This document shows positions 9,104 to 19,037 of a stretch of DNA of 29,248 bases, piece after piece (the stretch's first letter is position 1; each line of letters begins with the position of its first letter). The stretch is from Fragilaria radians (lineage: Eukaryota > Bacillariophyta > Fragilariophyceae > Fragilariales > Fragilariaceae). The notes below the pieces were generated by a model. It was not told where the DNA came from. It did not search any database and was given only the letters and a program-made list of their open reading frames with translations. Position numbers and translations under genes: made by a program. Location: the NCBI GenBank assembly GCA_900642245.1, contig CAAAJI010000016.1, forward strand, positions 267,822 through 297,069, written 5' to 3'.

Positions 9104-10811
9104 TTACAATAAAAGTGTAGTTGGATTTTCTACATGAGATTTGAACGCTGCCAACCATTGAGCTCCAACTGCTCCATCAACAACACGATGATCTAAACTC
9201 ATGGTTGCTGTCATCATGACACTCTGCTTGTATAGTGATTCGTCGTTTGATGGCACAATCCTATTTTCCATTGCTCCCAATGCCAAAGCAGATGCCTGAG
9301 GTTCTCGAACAATGGGAGCGCATGACTTAATCCCGAACATACCCAAATTGATAACCGTGATCGTTCCAACGGAAGAGAAGTTAGATGTGAATTCTGGATT
9401 GGCTGCCTCAACCACTGTCATTGCGGACTTGAGATCAGAAGACAATGACTGAACTCCCCGACGGCCCACATCAGAAAGGACCGGTGTATATAGTGCATCA
9501 CCATTGCCAATAGCAACATTGATATCTACCGAATCGTAAACCCGAACAACCGAATCCATCCAAGAGGCATTAACGGAAGGTACTGCTTTCATAGATGCCG
9601 CAGTAGCCTTGAGGAGTAGTTCATACACTCCAATTTTCTTTTCTTCGTCAGGTAGATTTGCATTCAGTGTCTTTCGCAACTCAATCAATGGATCCATGCA
9701 TAGGTCGATGGTTAGATAGTAATGAGGAACGTTCCGCTTTGATTGTGTTAACCGAGCCGCGAGCTCCCTTGCATGATTAGAAAGAGGATAATCCGTGTAT
9801 CCCGAGCCGACAATAGGAGCTGGCGCCATGGCATTTGGGTCTAATGTACCTGCTGGTTGAGAAGGAGTCGAAACAGCCTGGACAAATGCAGGGGGCTCTG
9901 CGACTTGAGAAGAGGGGGAGAACTCTTTGACATCCGCAGCAATAATTCTACCTCCTGGGCCAGTTCCAGGTATTTGAGATACGTCATATCCCATATCCTT
10001 TGCCAGCAGGTGTGCAAGCGGAGATGCAATTACTTTTCCTCCACTGGGTGTTGGCGATGACTTGATTGTAGGTGCAGGGGAGGAAACAACTGCAGGTTCA
10101 GGTGTTGTCTCAGCAGCAGTAGTGACATCGACGTTTGGCGTGACAGCTGCAGAGGGCGAAGCATCCACCGAGAAGTTGTGAAATGCAGGAACATCACCGG
10201 GATCTTCTACCGTCACCATGATAGGGAAACCACAGGGAATATCGGAAGTACCGGCTTGAGTCAAAATTTTGGCAAGTATTCCACTGTCCTGGGCTTCAAA
10301 ATCAACAGTCGCTTTATCTGTTTCAATGGAACAAACTACATCTCCGGCATTGAAGGTATCACCTTCTTTAATACTCCAACTGGAAATTGTACCTGATTCC
10401 ATTGTCTGACCGAAATGAACAATACAACGAAAATCGATTTGAAACAAAAGAGAAGAAATAAGATATTTGACAAAGAATTCATTTCAACAAGTAAACGAGA
10501 ATTTCGGCTAAGACGACGCGATAATTTGGACGTCGAACGTCGTCAGAAAATTGAATAGTTCAAAAGTTGCATTTGAGACTTGTATTGAAGGTGTAAACTC
10601 AGCTGTGGAGCAATGAGATAACCAATTCTTCCAAAATGCCATATTACGGCATGTTTAATAAGGTACAAGTACTTACTGGAGATAAACTCGGCATGCCAAC
10701 AACTTCGTGTGGTGGGTACGCTGCCGTAAACCATCGTCGAGTATTGCCCCCCACCAAGGAAGGTAAAGATCTGGAGTTTCGAAACGCAAGGGCCAAAAAT
10801 CGAGATGACAT
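9104..10811 (-). CDS. Dihydrolipoamide acetyltransferase, E2 of mitochondrial pyruvate dehydrogenase, two exons
   Basis: E2 passes the acetyl group from lipoyl-lysine to CoA in the pyruvate dehydrogenase core. Exon 1 (10811-10677, 45 codons) gives a basic, Arg-rich mitochondrial presequence (MSSRFLALAFRNSRS...) and then VVGMPSLSP. A 271-bp intron (10676-10406; GTAAGT donor, GTCAG acceptor) follows. Exon 2 (10405-9104) continues TMESGT, rejoining the lipoyl domain exactly at its SLSPTM signature. The 478-residue product has one lipoyl domain with lipoyl Lys76 in ETDKA, a Pro/Thr/Ala-rich linker, an E1/E3-binding domain (ASPLAHLLAKDMG ... GTGPGGRI) and a catalytic domain with LDHRVVDG (His451, Asp455) near the C-terminus. 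The second catalytic-domain signature around GTITVINLGMFG is intact. Branched-chain or 2-oxoglutarate E2 is less likely given the MPSLSPTMESG sequence. Confidence 0.92.
10406..10676 (-). other. Intron inside the E2 lipoyl-domain codons
   Basis: The donor GTAAGT follows the Pro of MPSLSP and the acceptor GTCAG precedes the Thr of TMESG. The intron is phase 0 and, at 271 bp, is the longest recognised in the window. Reading straight through from the ATG at 10447 would replace the presequence and break the lipoyl signature, so the spliced model is strongly preferred. Confidence 0.85.
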
Positions 10812-12483
10812 GATCGAAACAAAGCGATAATGGAATGGAATTTAGGATATTATGTCACGTGATTACGCCCACGATAGATTGTTAAACAAGCTTGGGATGT
10901 GTAAAATCAAATCAAGCAAGGATCGACTAAATTTCAAACTGCCAGAATCTGATATCCAACCAATGCATATGAGAACTGTCTCCCCGAATTTTTTCCACAC
11001 TACTATAAGGTGGTAGGTAAACTGGTAAAACGAACCAATTCGAACGCCTCTGAGTACGGGATATTCATAAGGTTATGTCTCGCTAAAGTTCTCATGAATC
11101 TAAAAAAGAAATAATCAAATTGAAATTTGTATTTCATGGTAAAATGATAAAATATAAGTGGAAAACATTGTTGTAATCAAGGAATACATGATCATCAGCG
11201 TTTCCCTATTGACAAGGCATCTTACATTTGTCCTGGTGTTAAAGATCTATCCTTGTAACTTATGTTTAAGCAGAACAGATTCTCCCTTGAGTTTAAATAA
11301 AGGTCATTCAAGTCATCATCATTGATTTCACAACAAAAAAGTTATTCAGGATAAAAGTCCATCTTCTCCTGCACTACTTGTCTTCAATATAATTGTATCT
11401 TAGAATATTTCTAGTCATAGTTTTATTCTACTTCCGTTGTTGCATCATGAAACGTTTACTACAACCTCAACTAGATAAAGTGAATGTAGCTGCATGCTGT
11501 ATGTCTACATAATACAGTCTGATTCCACAGTGATGAGTAAAGACGACGTTAACCGCTGCCATAAACGTCAATTATCTGAACCTCGAGTAGAGGAGAATGT
11601 CAAAATAAATCTATCTTTTATATAGAGATGATGCTCTTATACCGGATGCATCATGTTGAATGATGGACATTAACTTTTATGTTGATACATGGTATTGAGT
11701 TGTGGCGGTCGTGGCGGTGAATGAAGTGATGTTGAAGTTGAAGTAAGGTGGTGCTGGCTGAATGAATATTTTGTTGCTTTGGTTTAAAGGTCAAAGGATT
11801 TTCAATTACTGGTGGATACATGCTTTTCGGGTTATTTTGGAAGATGTGAATTGCATGTTGGAGGAGATCTTTGTTGTGTTGCATTGACCTGGATCAATAT
11901 ATGTTTCGTCGGTTTGATGGTGTTTGACTGCAGGTCTTTAAGGTTGAATGATGTTTGGATCCTTTTTCATCGGAACTCTATATGGCAGATGCTGGAAAAG
12001 GTGAACAGGGAAGGTGAGCTATTGTGTTGATTTGCATTGGTCAATTTATGTATTGTGGATTGATGAGGATGTATGCTTTGTTCCTTGGATAGCGTTGCAT
12101 TGATGATGTAGATTCGGCTTGTAAGTCAATACTTTATAGATTAATGTATCAAATATTGCTCTCTTTATGGCTTTGTCACGCTTGCTAAAGTCCTGTTTAC
12201 TCTGAGTGTCCTTGCAATCAATCAATTGGAAAGCTGATAATTAAAAATAGTTGCTCCGTTTCCTATAAGGGTTTAAGCTGTTAGTATGCTGGTATGAGTA
12301 TTACAAGTATTACTAGAATATTTGTGTCAAGGGTAAACAATTCCACAAGACAAAGTGGTTAACTTACCTCTATTGCATTACCGCCGTTTTCGAAATAAAA
12401 AAACTATTCTGAAATCCTCACCTGACATTTTTTCCTTTCAACCAGAACAATTTATTTGACTGAGTAACCTTGATCAAAGAAGG
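10812..12483. other. Divergent spacer between the E2 and MetAP genes
   Basis: This is AT-rich spacer between two divergently transcribed genes and should contain both promoters. No convincing coding frame was found. The stretch 11690-12110 is unusual: its plus strand is rich in G and T and poor in C, with imperfect internal repeats (separate entry). No tRNA was recognised. Confidence 0.55.
11690..12110 (+). other. G/T-rich, strand-asymmetric block with imperfect repeats
   Basis: The plus strand is clearly enriched in G and T over C and A, unlike the AT-balanced spacer around it, with many TTG, GATG and GGTG words. Two diverged copies of a roughly 65-base unit lie at about 11862-11926 and 12012-12075, sharing order and spacing of words such as TTGCATTG, TCAAT and TTGATG. 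Short open frames occur on both strands but match nothing known. It may be a transcribed non-coding RNA, part of a long leader of the downstream MetAP gene, or old repeat DNA. Confidence 0.4.
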
Positions 12484-13659
12484 ATGTTGCTTCATCAGGG
12501 GAAAATGATATTTTTCCGAAGTTCAACATTCGTGAGAAGAGTATCAACACCATACGAAATGTCCTCTCTCTCTAAATGTCGAGGTTCGCACCGTACGTTG
12601 GGTACGAAAACAGTTGGTGCAGCTAATCCTACAACATTAGAACATGATTCTCGTGAGGATGTACCTATCCTATTTCGAGCTCCTACTCGTATGATTCCCT
12701 ATCCACAGTCACCGAGACGGATTGTTCCTCCCCACATTGCACGGCCACTTTATGCAGAAACAGGTAGCATGCCGGAAATCACTAGTTTTTTCACTGAAAT
12801 CATCCGCATCCATGATGATGAGACCATACCCTCGATGCGTCGTGCAGGTCGTTTGGCACGAAAGATACTGGATATGACCTGCTCCTGGGCTAAACCTGGA
12901 GTCACAACGGATGAAATTGATGCGAAAGTTCACGAGGCGATTATACAGGAAGGAGCGTATCCATCACCTTTAAATTATTCAGGATTTCCAAAATCTGTTT
13001 GTACCAGCATCAACGAAGTCGTTTGTCATGGCATTCCAGACTTGCGTCCCTTACAAATTGGTGATGTTGTCTCGTTTGATGTTAGCTGTTACTTAGGTGG
13101 AGTACATGGAGACAACTGTGCCACGGTAATTGTAGGAGATGATCCTACCACGTTAAATTCCATGACACCTGAATTATTGACACATATGGCATCAGCTCGT
13201 AGATTGGTTCAAGCAACAAAAGAGGGTCTTGAGGCGGGGATTGCTGTTTGCAAACCAGGTGCTTGTCTCAGTGAAGTTGGTCATGCAATTCATGCTGTCG
13301 CGGATGAATATGGCTACGATACAGTTCGAAAATATAGAGGACATGGAATTTCAGAAACTTTCCATACACCACCATACGTAAAGGTAGGTTCAACCGAATT
13401 TTTTTTTAAATTTCTCTCAAGCTAACTGATTGTGAAGCACTTTCGCAACCGAGACAGACTCAAGTTACTTACGGGAATGATTTTTACTATTGAACCTATG
13501 TTTACTTCTGGGTCTCAAGACTGTGGTGAATGGATAGATGAGTGGACAGTGGTAACGATGGATGATAGTATTGCTGCTCAATTCGAGCACACAGTTCTCA
13601 TAACTTCTGATGGAGTTGAAATATTGACAACATCCGAATCTGATTGGAATGATCTGTAA
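12484..13659 (+). CDS. Methionine aminopeptidase type I, organellar form, two exons
   Basis: The enzyme removes the initiator methionine from nascent proteins. Exon 1 (12484-13383, 300 codons) and exon 2 (13438-13659) flank a 54-bp intron with a GTAGGT donor, CTAAC branch site and GAAG acceptor. The 373-residue product has all five metal ligands: Asp199 (SFDV), Asp210 (HGDN), His287 (GHGI), Glu319 (TIEP) and Glu350 (FEHT), plus His182 (CHGIPD) that contacts substrate. The metal-binding pita-bread fold covers about residues 110-370. The first ~100 residues are a basic, Arg/Ser-rich extension without the zinc-finger domain of cytosolic MetAP1, so an organelle form is likely. Starting at Met8 (ATG 12505) gives a cleaner mitochondrial-type presequence; which ATG is used is open. 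The gene converges on organellar IF-2. Confidence 0.9.
13384..13437 (+). other. 54-bp intron of the MetAP gene
   Basis: The donor is GTAGGT after AAG (Lys300). CTAAC at 13422-13426 lies 11 bases before the AAG acceptor. Splicing in phase 0 joins PPYVK to HFRNRD, restoring the conserved substrate-pocket segment; read-through ends after 13 codons. Confidence 0.85.
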
Positions 13660-13853
13660 TATTGCTTGCAATATCAACATCACAGCTTGAATATTTATTT
13701 CGGTATGCACTTATTATATGATTACATTTGCTTTCATTTGAGAGTTATGCTCAATGGTATATGATCCCTAATCTTCCGCAAGACGCTAATATGGTAATTC
13801 GAATATAAATCCTTCTTGAAATTGTATCCAATAATTATTTTTGTATTAGTTGT

Positions 13854-16800
13854 TTAGAAAAATTCTTGTTTCTTCTCAACAGAATAGCATTCGATTTCAT
13901 CTCCTTCACGGAAATCTTCGAAGTCTTTCAATGCCATGCCACATTCTTCACCAAACCGTACTTGCTCTACGGAATCCTTATGCTTTTTCAGGCTGGATAC
14001 AGTGATTGTGGCTTCTGCAGGTGATATTATTTTCCCGTTTCGGTATATACGATAATAACATGGCATCGATGTTCCCGACACCACGGCTTTGCTCTTGAAA
14101 AGAATTCCAGACGACACACTTAAACCCGCCACGACTTCTCGTTGTTTATCGACTGTCAATTCGAAAATTGCTTTCACAACGGCTTTGCCATGTACGTGAA
14201 TCATACTAATGGGGGGCAGGTAAGGTGCAAACGCAGTCTTCGCTTCATCCAAAATGGAGTAAATGACATTGCTAGATTTCATTACCACACCCAACGAATT
14301 GATGAGATTCAAGGCGTCTTTGTTTGTGTGATTCACATTGAATGATAGAATTACCGCATTGCTTTCCTTTGCTATTTCCACCTCATTGGCCGATAAAGGA
14401 CCTACACTTTGTCCAATCGGATCAATTATTACATCCAGTGAGGATTGTTCGCCAATTTCCACAACTGCATCACGTAGGGCGCAAAGTGTACCATCAGCAT
14501 CTGCTTTTAGAAAAACCGGTATTCGGATTACGTGGGAAACTTCTGCCATATCAATATTAAATTTTTCGTGAATAATATGTAGTTTTTGAAGTTGTGCCGA
14601 CACTCCCGTGACTTCGATACCTTTAGGACCTTCACCTGGAACTCGTTCCAACCCATCCGCGCCTCCAGAGGCAAGACGACGCTCAATCAAAGTTTCTGCG
14701 TCTGCCTCAGACTCCACACAAGTAATTGGCTCTCCTGCCTTTGGCAACGATCTAAATCCTATGATCCTCACGGGTTGAGAAGGTAGACATTCATTTATTG
14801 CCTTACCATTCGCTAGATGATGTTGCATGCGTTAGAACATTCCACTTTACAAAGGAATCAAAACATCACATCAATCAGAATACATACCATCTTTTAAAGC
14901 CTTGACTTTCCCCATATGTACTCCGCTAAGAATAATGTCACCAACTTTCAAGGTTCCCCAGCGTATAATGCAATTCACAACTATGCCAACACCCCGTTCG
15001 ATGCATGCATCCAAAATTATTCCTTCCGCAGGAGCACTTGGATCCGCTCGTAGCTCCATCACTTCACTTTGTATAACCAGGGATTCCATCAACTCGTCTA
15101 TGCCTTCTCCTGTCAGTCCAGACACTGGTACAAGTTGAACTGGTGGACCGAATTCACCGTCTTGGGTCATAGTTGAGGCAAATGCTTCAGGGATAATTCC
15201 ATGTTCCATGAGCTGGCCTTCGATACGCATTTGACTCTCTTTCACATTTATTCCAGGTTTATCAGTTTTTGTCATCGCCACTACAAGAGATATTCCACCG
15301 GATTCCTTGTAGATGGATTTAAAGACATTGAGAATTTCAACAGTTTGACGTGAGACCCCATCATCCGCGGCTACGACTAAGACAATCACATCAGCAGCAT
15401 GGGAACCCGATTCTCGCATAGCTCGAAATGCTGCATGTCCTGGTGTATCAAGAAAGGTGACAAATTCAGAGGAAAAGTCATCTTGAACCATTGGAACTTG
15501 AAAGGCACTAATAACTTGAGTAATCCCTCCTGCTTCAGTCCCTGCTACTTCATCGTTTTGACTCTTCTTGCCGCCAGTTGAATCCGAGAATTGTTTATTC
15601 TTAAGCTTAACTTTCTTATTTTTTTCATGACTTGCCATATCTTTGTTCGATGCATTCTGACGACGACGAAGCGCATCCATCAATGTCGTCTTGCCATGAT
15701 CGACATGTCCAAGAAGACAAACAACAGGAGGGCGTAAAGGTAAAGTTTTCTTTTGAATTTTCATGTTATCCTTTTCAATTACTTCGGATAGGATATCTTC
15801 TCCAACCTCGGACCGTCGTTGTTGTGAAAGCAATAATTTTTTTTCTTCTTCAGCTGTCATGGAAGCGCGACGACTTGATCGTGTGGGTTCGAGATCGAAA
15901 TCTAATGCCATTAATTCCATGGTATCCAAATCTACAATTGTATTCTCATTCGCATCATGGAAGCCAAATGATTTCATTTTTTTCACAATAGTAGTGATTT
16001 TAATTTTGAAGAGGGCTGAGAGAGCAGTGACTGGAGCTGGATTTGGTGGAAGCATGACGTTTTTGCTTTGCTCTTGCTTCCGAGGTTTTCTTAATTTTAA
16101 TTCTTTATTCTTCTCCTTCATAATATCTTCTGCCATAAACTTGAAATTATGAATATTGTACGATAGATCATTAGATTCGATGAGTTTTTCTCTTTTTTCT
16201 TTTCCTTTTTCATATTGCTGTTTCCTCCACTCTTTTGCAGCATCTTGTGCTTTGAGATTAGCATCAATGAGTGCTTGGCGGAACTCTGCACTAGCAGCTG
16301 GATTATGCATTGATCTCGGGTGATATCCATTATCTCGTTTTTCTGATTGATTAGAATTATGTAATGATGTAGACTTTAAAAGAGCAGCACGCAGCAATGA
16401 AATATCTGTCATATCTTTCATTGCTCCAGATCCTGTTTCATTGGGTTTTGAATCAATGCGTTGGTTCTCAGACTCCGAGACATTCTTGTTTATATGAGAC
16501 TCTAAGCGTGCTTTCCATGTAGACAGCGATTCGTTAAACTTTCCATGTGAATCATTTTGGGTAGTACCTTGAAATCTGTCCTTTTTGTTAGCAACAGTCT
16601 TCTGTCTATTGTCCTTTTGAAATGGAAGTGGATGCTGTGAATTTTCTTGAAAAGGAGGACGCTGTTTGCCTTGTTTCCTTGAAGGATGTGCCCGAGAAAT
16701 ATCTGTCTTTATTGGAATTTTAGGTCTTCCCATGCTATCCAAACGTGGAGCATCTAACGCAGAGCGTGGCTTCTCCCCCTGGTTCGACGACATAATAGGT

Positions 16801-16961
16801 ACAGTCGTGCTATTCTCTTCATTAAATGACTCAGATTGCGAGCTAAACCGACGGGCATTCCCCCTTATTCCGTGAACCCTCGTTAGTCTTGATATGCAAT
16901 TTGATTTCCTCTGGTATATCCTCTGAATGATATGGCTTGTCATGAAGAATCCAATCGACAC
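13854..16961 (-). CDS. Translation initiation factor IF-2, organellar (mitochondrial type), two exons
   Basis: IF-2 is the GTPase that places initiator tRNA on the small ribosomal subunit. Exon 1 (16961-14888) and exon 2 (14812-13854) are joined over a 75-bp intron (GTATGT donor, CTAAC branch site, CTAG acceptor), giving 1010 residues. The N-terminus is a basic presequence ending near RRFSSQS (38-43). A long charged, low-complexity region (about 45-300) precedes the IF2-N-like helix VTALSALFKIKITTIVKKMK (311-330). The G domain has G1 GHVDHGKT (418-425), G2 GGITQ (478-482), G3 DTPGH (505-509), G4 TKTD (564-567, usually NKxD) and G5 VSGLTGEG (613-620, usually SAKTGEG). A Lys/Asn/Ser-rich insert of about 40 residues (434-473) sits in the switch I region. 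Domains II-IV follow, with the mtIF2-like VRIIGFRSLPKAGEP at the start of exon 2 and a C-terminal beta-barrel. Mitochondrial rather than plastid location is inferred from the presequence. Confidence 0.92.
14813..14887 (-). other. 75-bp intron of the IF-2 gene
   Basis: The donor GTATGT splits a codon after its first base (phase 1). The acceptor CTAG follows a CTAAC branch-like site. Splicing gives KALKDANGKAINE, the expected IF-2 domain II sequence; read-through stops after five residues. Confidence 0.87.
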
Positions 16962-19037
16962 TCTTAGAGGCTTATTTCACTCGATTTTTCAGTCGCAGGA
17001 ATAAACAACGGTAACTTTCTTACAGACTTGTATATGATTCCAAGGATATCCTTTTTCTCAGCAAACCTTGGTTGCTTGCACAGGATAAGAATCTGTCACA
17101 ACAAAGCTCAGATAATTAATACAAATTTACAAGTTTTATCACACATCTACGTTTTCGATGAGAAGAAATATATATGGATACTAGTAGTTGGTGCTTGCTT
17201 CGCTCCGCAGAGTTTAACTACTAAGGATAATACATACTTCTATGACATGGATTTTTACGATTGCTATTTGTAAACCTAACAGGTCATAGAATTTCATGCT
17301 TGACACAATATTTAAGTTTTACTAATTGACCTAACATGGCATTGGTATCTACAACTGCATTCAACATCACAGAACTTAAAGTAAATTATAGTTATACCAT
17401 TGATTTAGCGTCGTTAGTGCTTGCTTTGTTCCGCAGAATTAAGTACAAAAGAGAACGTATCTTTGAATTTCTGCTTTTAAACTTCCAGCAATAATTATGA
17501 CATGGATTTTCATTATTGCTATTTGTGAACCTAGAATTGCAGGTCATGCAATTTGGTGCATGGCACAACAATCAAATTTTACTAATTGACCTAACATGTA
17601 ATTGGTATGTACAATTGCATTCAACATCACAGAACTTAAAGATAAAAATATACCATTGAATTAACATTGACATTAGGAAGGTATAGAGGTATTCATTTCA
17701 TTTTTTCCTAGTACAGCTATTGTTTAAAGACATATTTTTAGCTTTTTCTTGTGTTGCTGTTGTAGAAGTTGTTACTGCTGACGTTATTGGAACATCAAAG
17801 ATTGTTGGTGGAAAAATCATAATAATATTGTTGTTGGTGCAAAGTCAATATCATTGTTCTGTTAATCTTATAAAGTGCATTCTTTACTTTTTTGAAATTT
17901 TTAAAATGAAGTATCAATACAATAAGAATCATCTCAAACATACAACGATATTATTGACCTAGTGATTTTAGTCGCTCACTTTCTCGTGTATGACTGTGCT
18001 AACAAAACGCAGAAGGGTTAAGGGGGTAGCACCGGCCAGATCGGATGTGAAACTTTTTTGTGTGGTGTAGATGAGCAGATGATTACTAGTATATGTGCAG
18101 CAACTACCAGTACAATCAGTCTGACTCCCACAATGAATATGCAACAACAGGCAATAACAAAGATTAAAGGGAGATGATATGTTACTGCTTGCAAAGTTAG
18201 ATTCAACAATTGATTACATGTTATTTCCAGAAATCTACACTTTGAAAGGGTAAACGCAACATTTATAAAAACTATTTTCAGCGTCTTATGGCCTCGTTCG
18301 AAAGAGATGAAGTGAATAATAGTACTGCCATTATAAAGGTTAACCAAGCGAAAAAACAAACTTATATCTATGATGGTATTGAAAATATCAATATCTAGTT
18401 TAAAGACAAACCTACAATCCCGGAAATCACAGCCTTAACACTGGAAATTCAAATGAGTTACAGACAAGAAGAAATAAGTAAATCATGATCCAATTAAAAC
18501 TAATTGGATTTCACTAAATTACTCCTATAGCCATCTTTTACCTGGATTGCTCACAAAATTGTATGATGACAGTGCTTTTTATTGAGAGGGGGGAATTATG
18601 CTTCAAGATTGAAATTTTCAGTTATCGGATTGTGTATTCATATTGTGTAAATAGTTGGAATGTTACATGATTCATATCATTCAATCATAGGTCATGAATT
18701 GAATGTGACTTTAACATTCTCTTACAATTTTTACTAGGAGTAACTCTATTGCAAAATATAAGATGGATAACTTTCAAAGTCGTATCCAAATTTGATGGAG
18801 TTTACTTGAATTGATTGTAAGCCTGCATCTCCAGAGGTTCAAAGAAAGATTGTCTTTCAATTGGTTTGAGATTGATAAAATCTATTCACGGATCTTCGGA
18901 AGTGAAATCACGTTGCTACGCTGTGATTGATTGAAAGCCTAAATTAGCTTCTTATTTTCTCCGTTACACTGATTGTGACAAGTACCGTACTCAGATGAAA
19001 TTTTATCTATAATTTCGGACAACGTTCAGGGAATGAC
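16962..19037. other. Long AT-rich spacer with tandem repeat
   Basis: This spacer lies between the divergent IF-2 and sulfatase genes. It holds the tandem repeat pair at 17184-17663 (separate entry). Open frames at 17720-17962 (+) and 18018-18359 (-) read as hydrophobic, AT-driven peptides without recognisable motifs. A small GC-rich patch at about 18005-18055 stands out. No gene is supported. Confidence 0.5.
17184..17663. repeat. Two tandem direct repeat units (about 225 and 254 bp)
   Basis: Unit 1 (about 17184-17408) and unit 2 (about 17411-17663) are adjacent and in the same orientation. Both begin with GTGCTTGCTT...CCGCAG (17191, 17417) and share blocks at 17241/17496 (TATGACATGGATTTT), 17317/17577 (a 22-base identity around TACTAATTGACCTAACATG) and 17358/17618 (a 24-base identity around CAACATCACAGAAC). 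Both end in ATACCATTGA-TTA. Unit 2 has an extra 30-35 bases near 17450-17490. No open frame spans the units and no terminal inverted repeats are evident. Divergence suggests an old segmental duplication or a minisatellite-like pair. Confidence 0.85.

Noticed and set aside
10543..10830. Open frames on both strands over the first exon of the E2 gene
   Set aside because: They are out-of-frame readings of the exon encoding the presequence and MPSLSP.
10981..11060. Possible tRNA, suggested by a TTCGAA-containing stretch
   Set aside because: No acceptor stem, anticodon arm or D-loop could be folded around it on either strand.
17191..17202. Twelve bases matching the 5' end of U6 snRNA (GTGCTTGCTTCG)
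   Set aside because: The ACAGAGA box, the AGC triad region and the T-run terminator of U6 do not follow; the match belongs to the tandem repeat.
17720..18359. Hydrophobic open frames on both strands that could be small membrane proteins
   Set aside because: Composition follows the AT-rich DNA; no homology, splice support or conserved motif was found.
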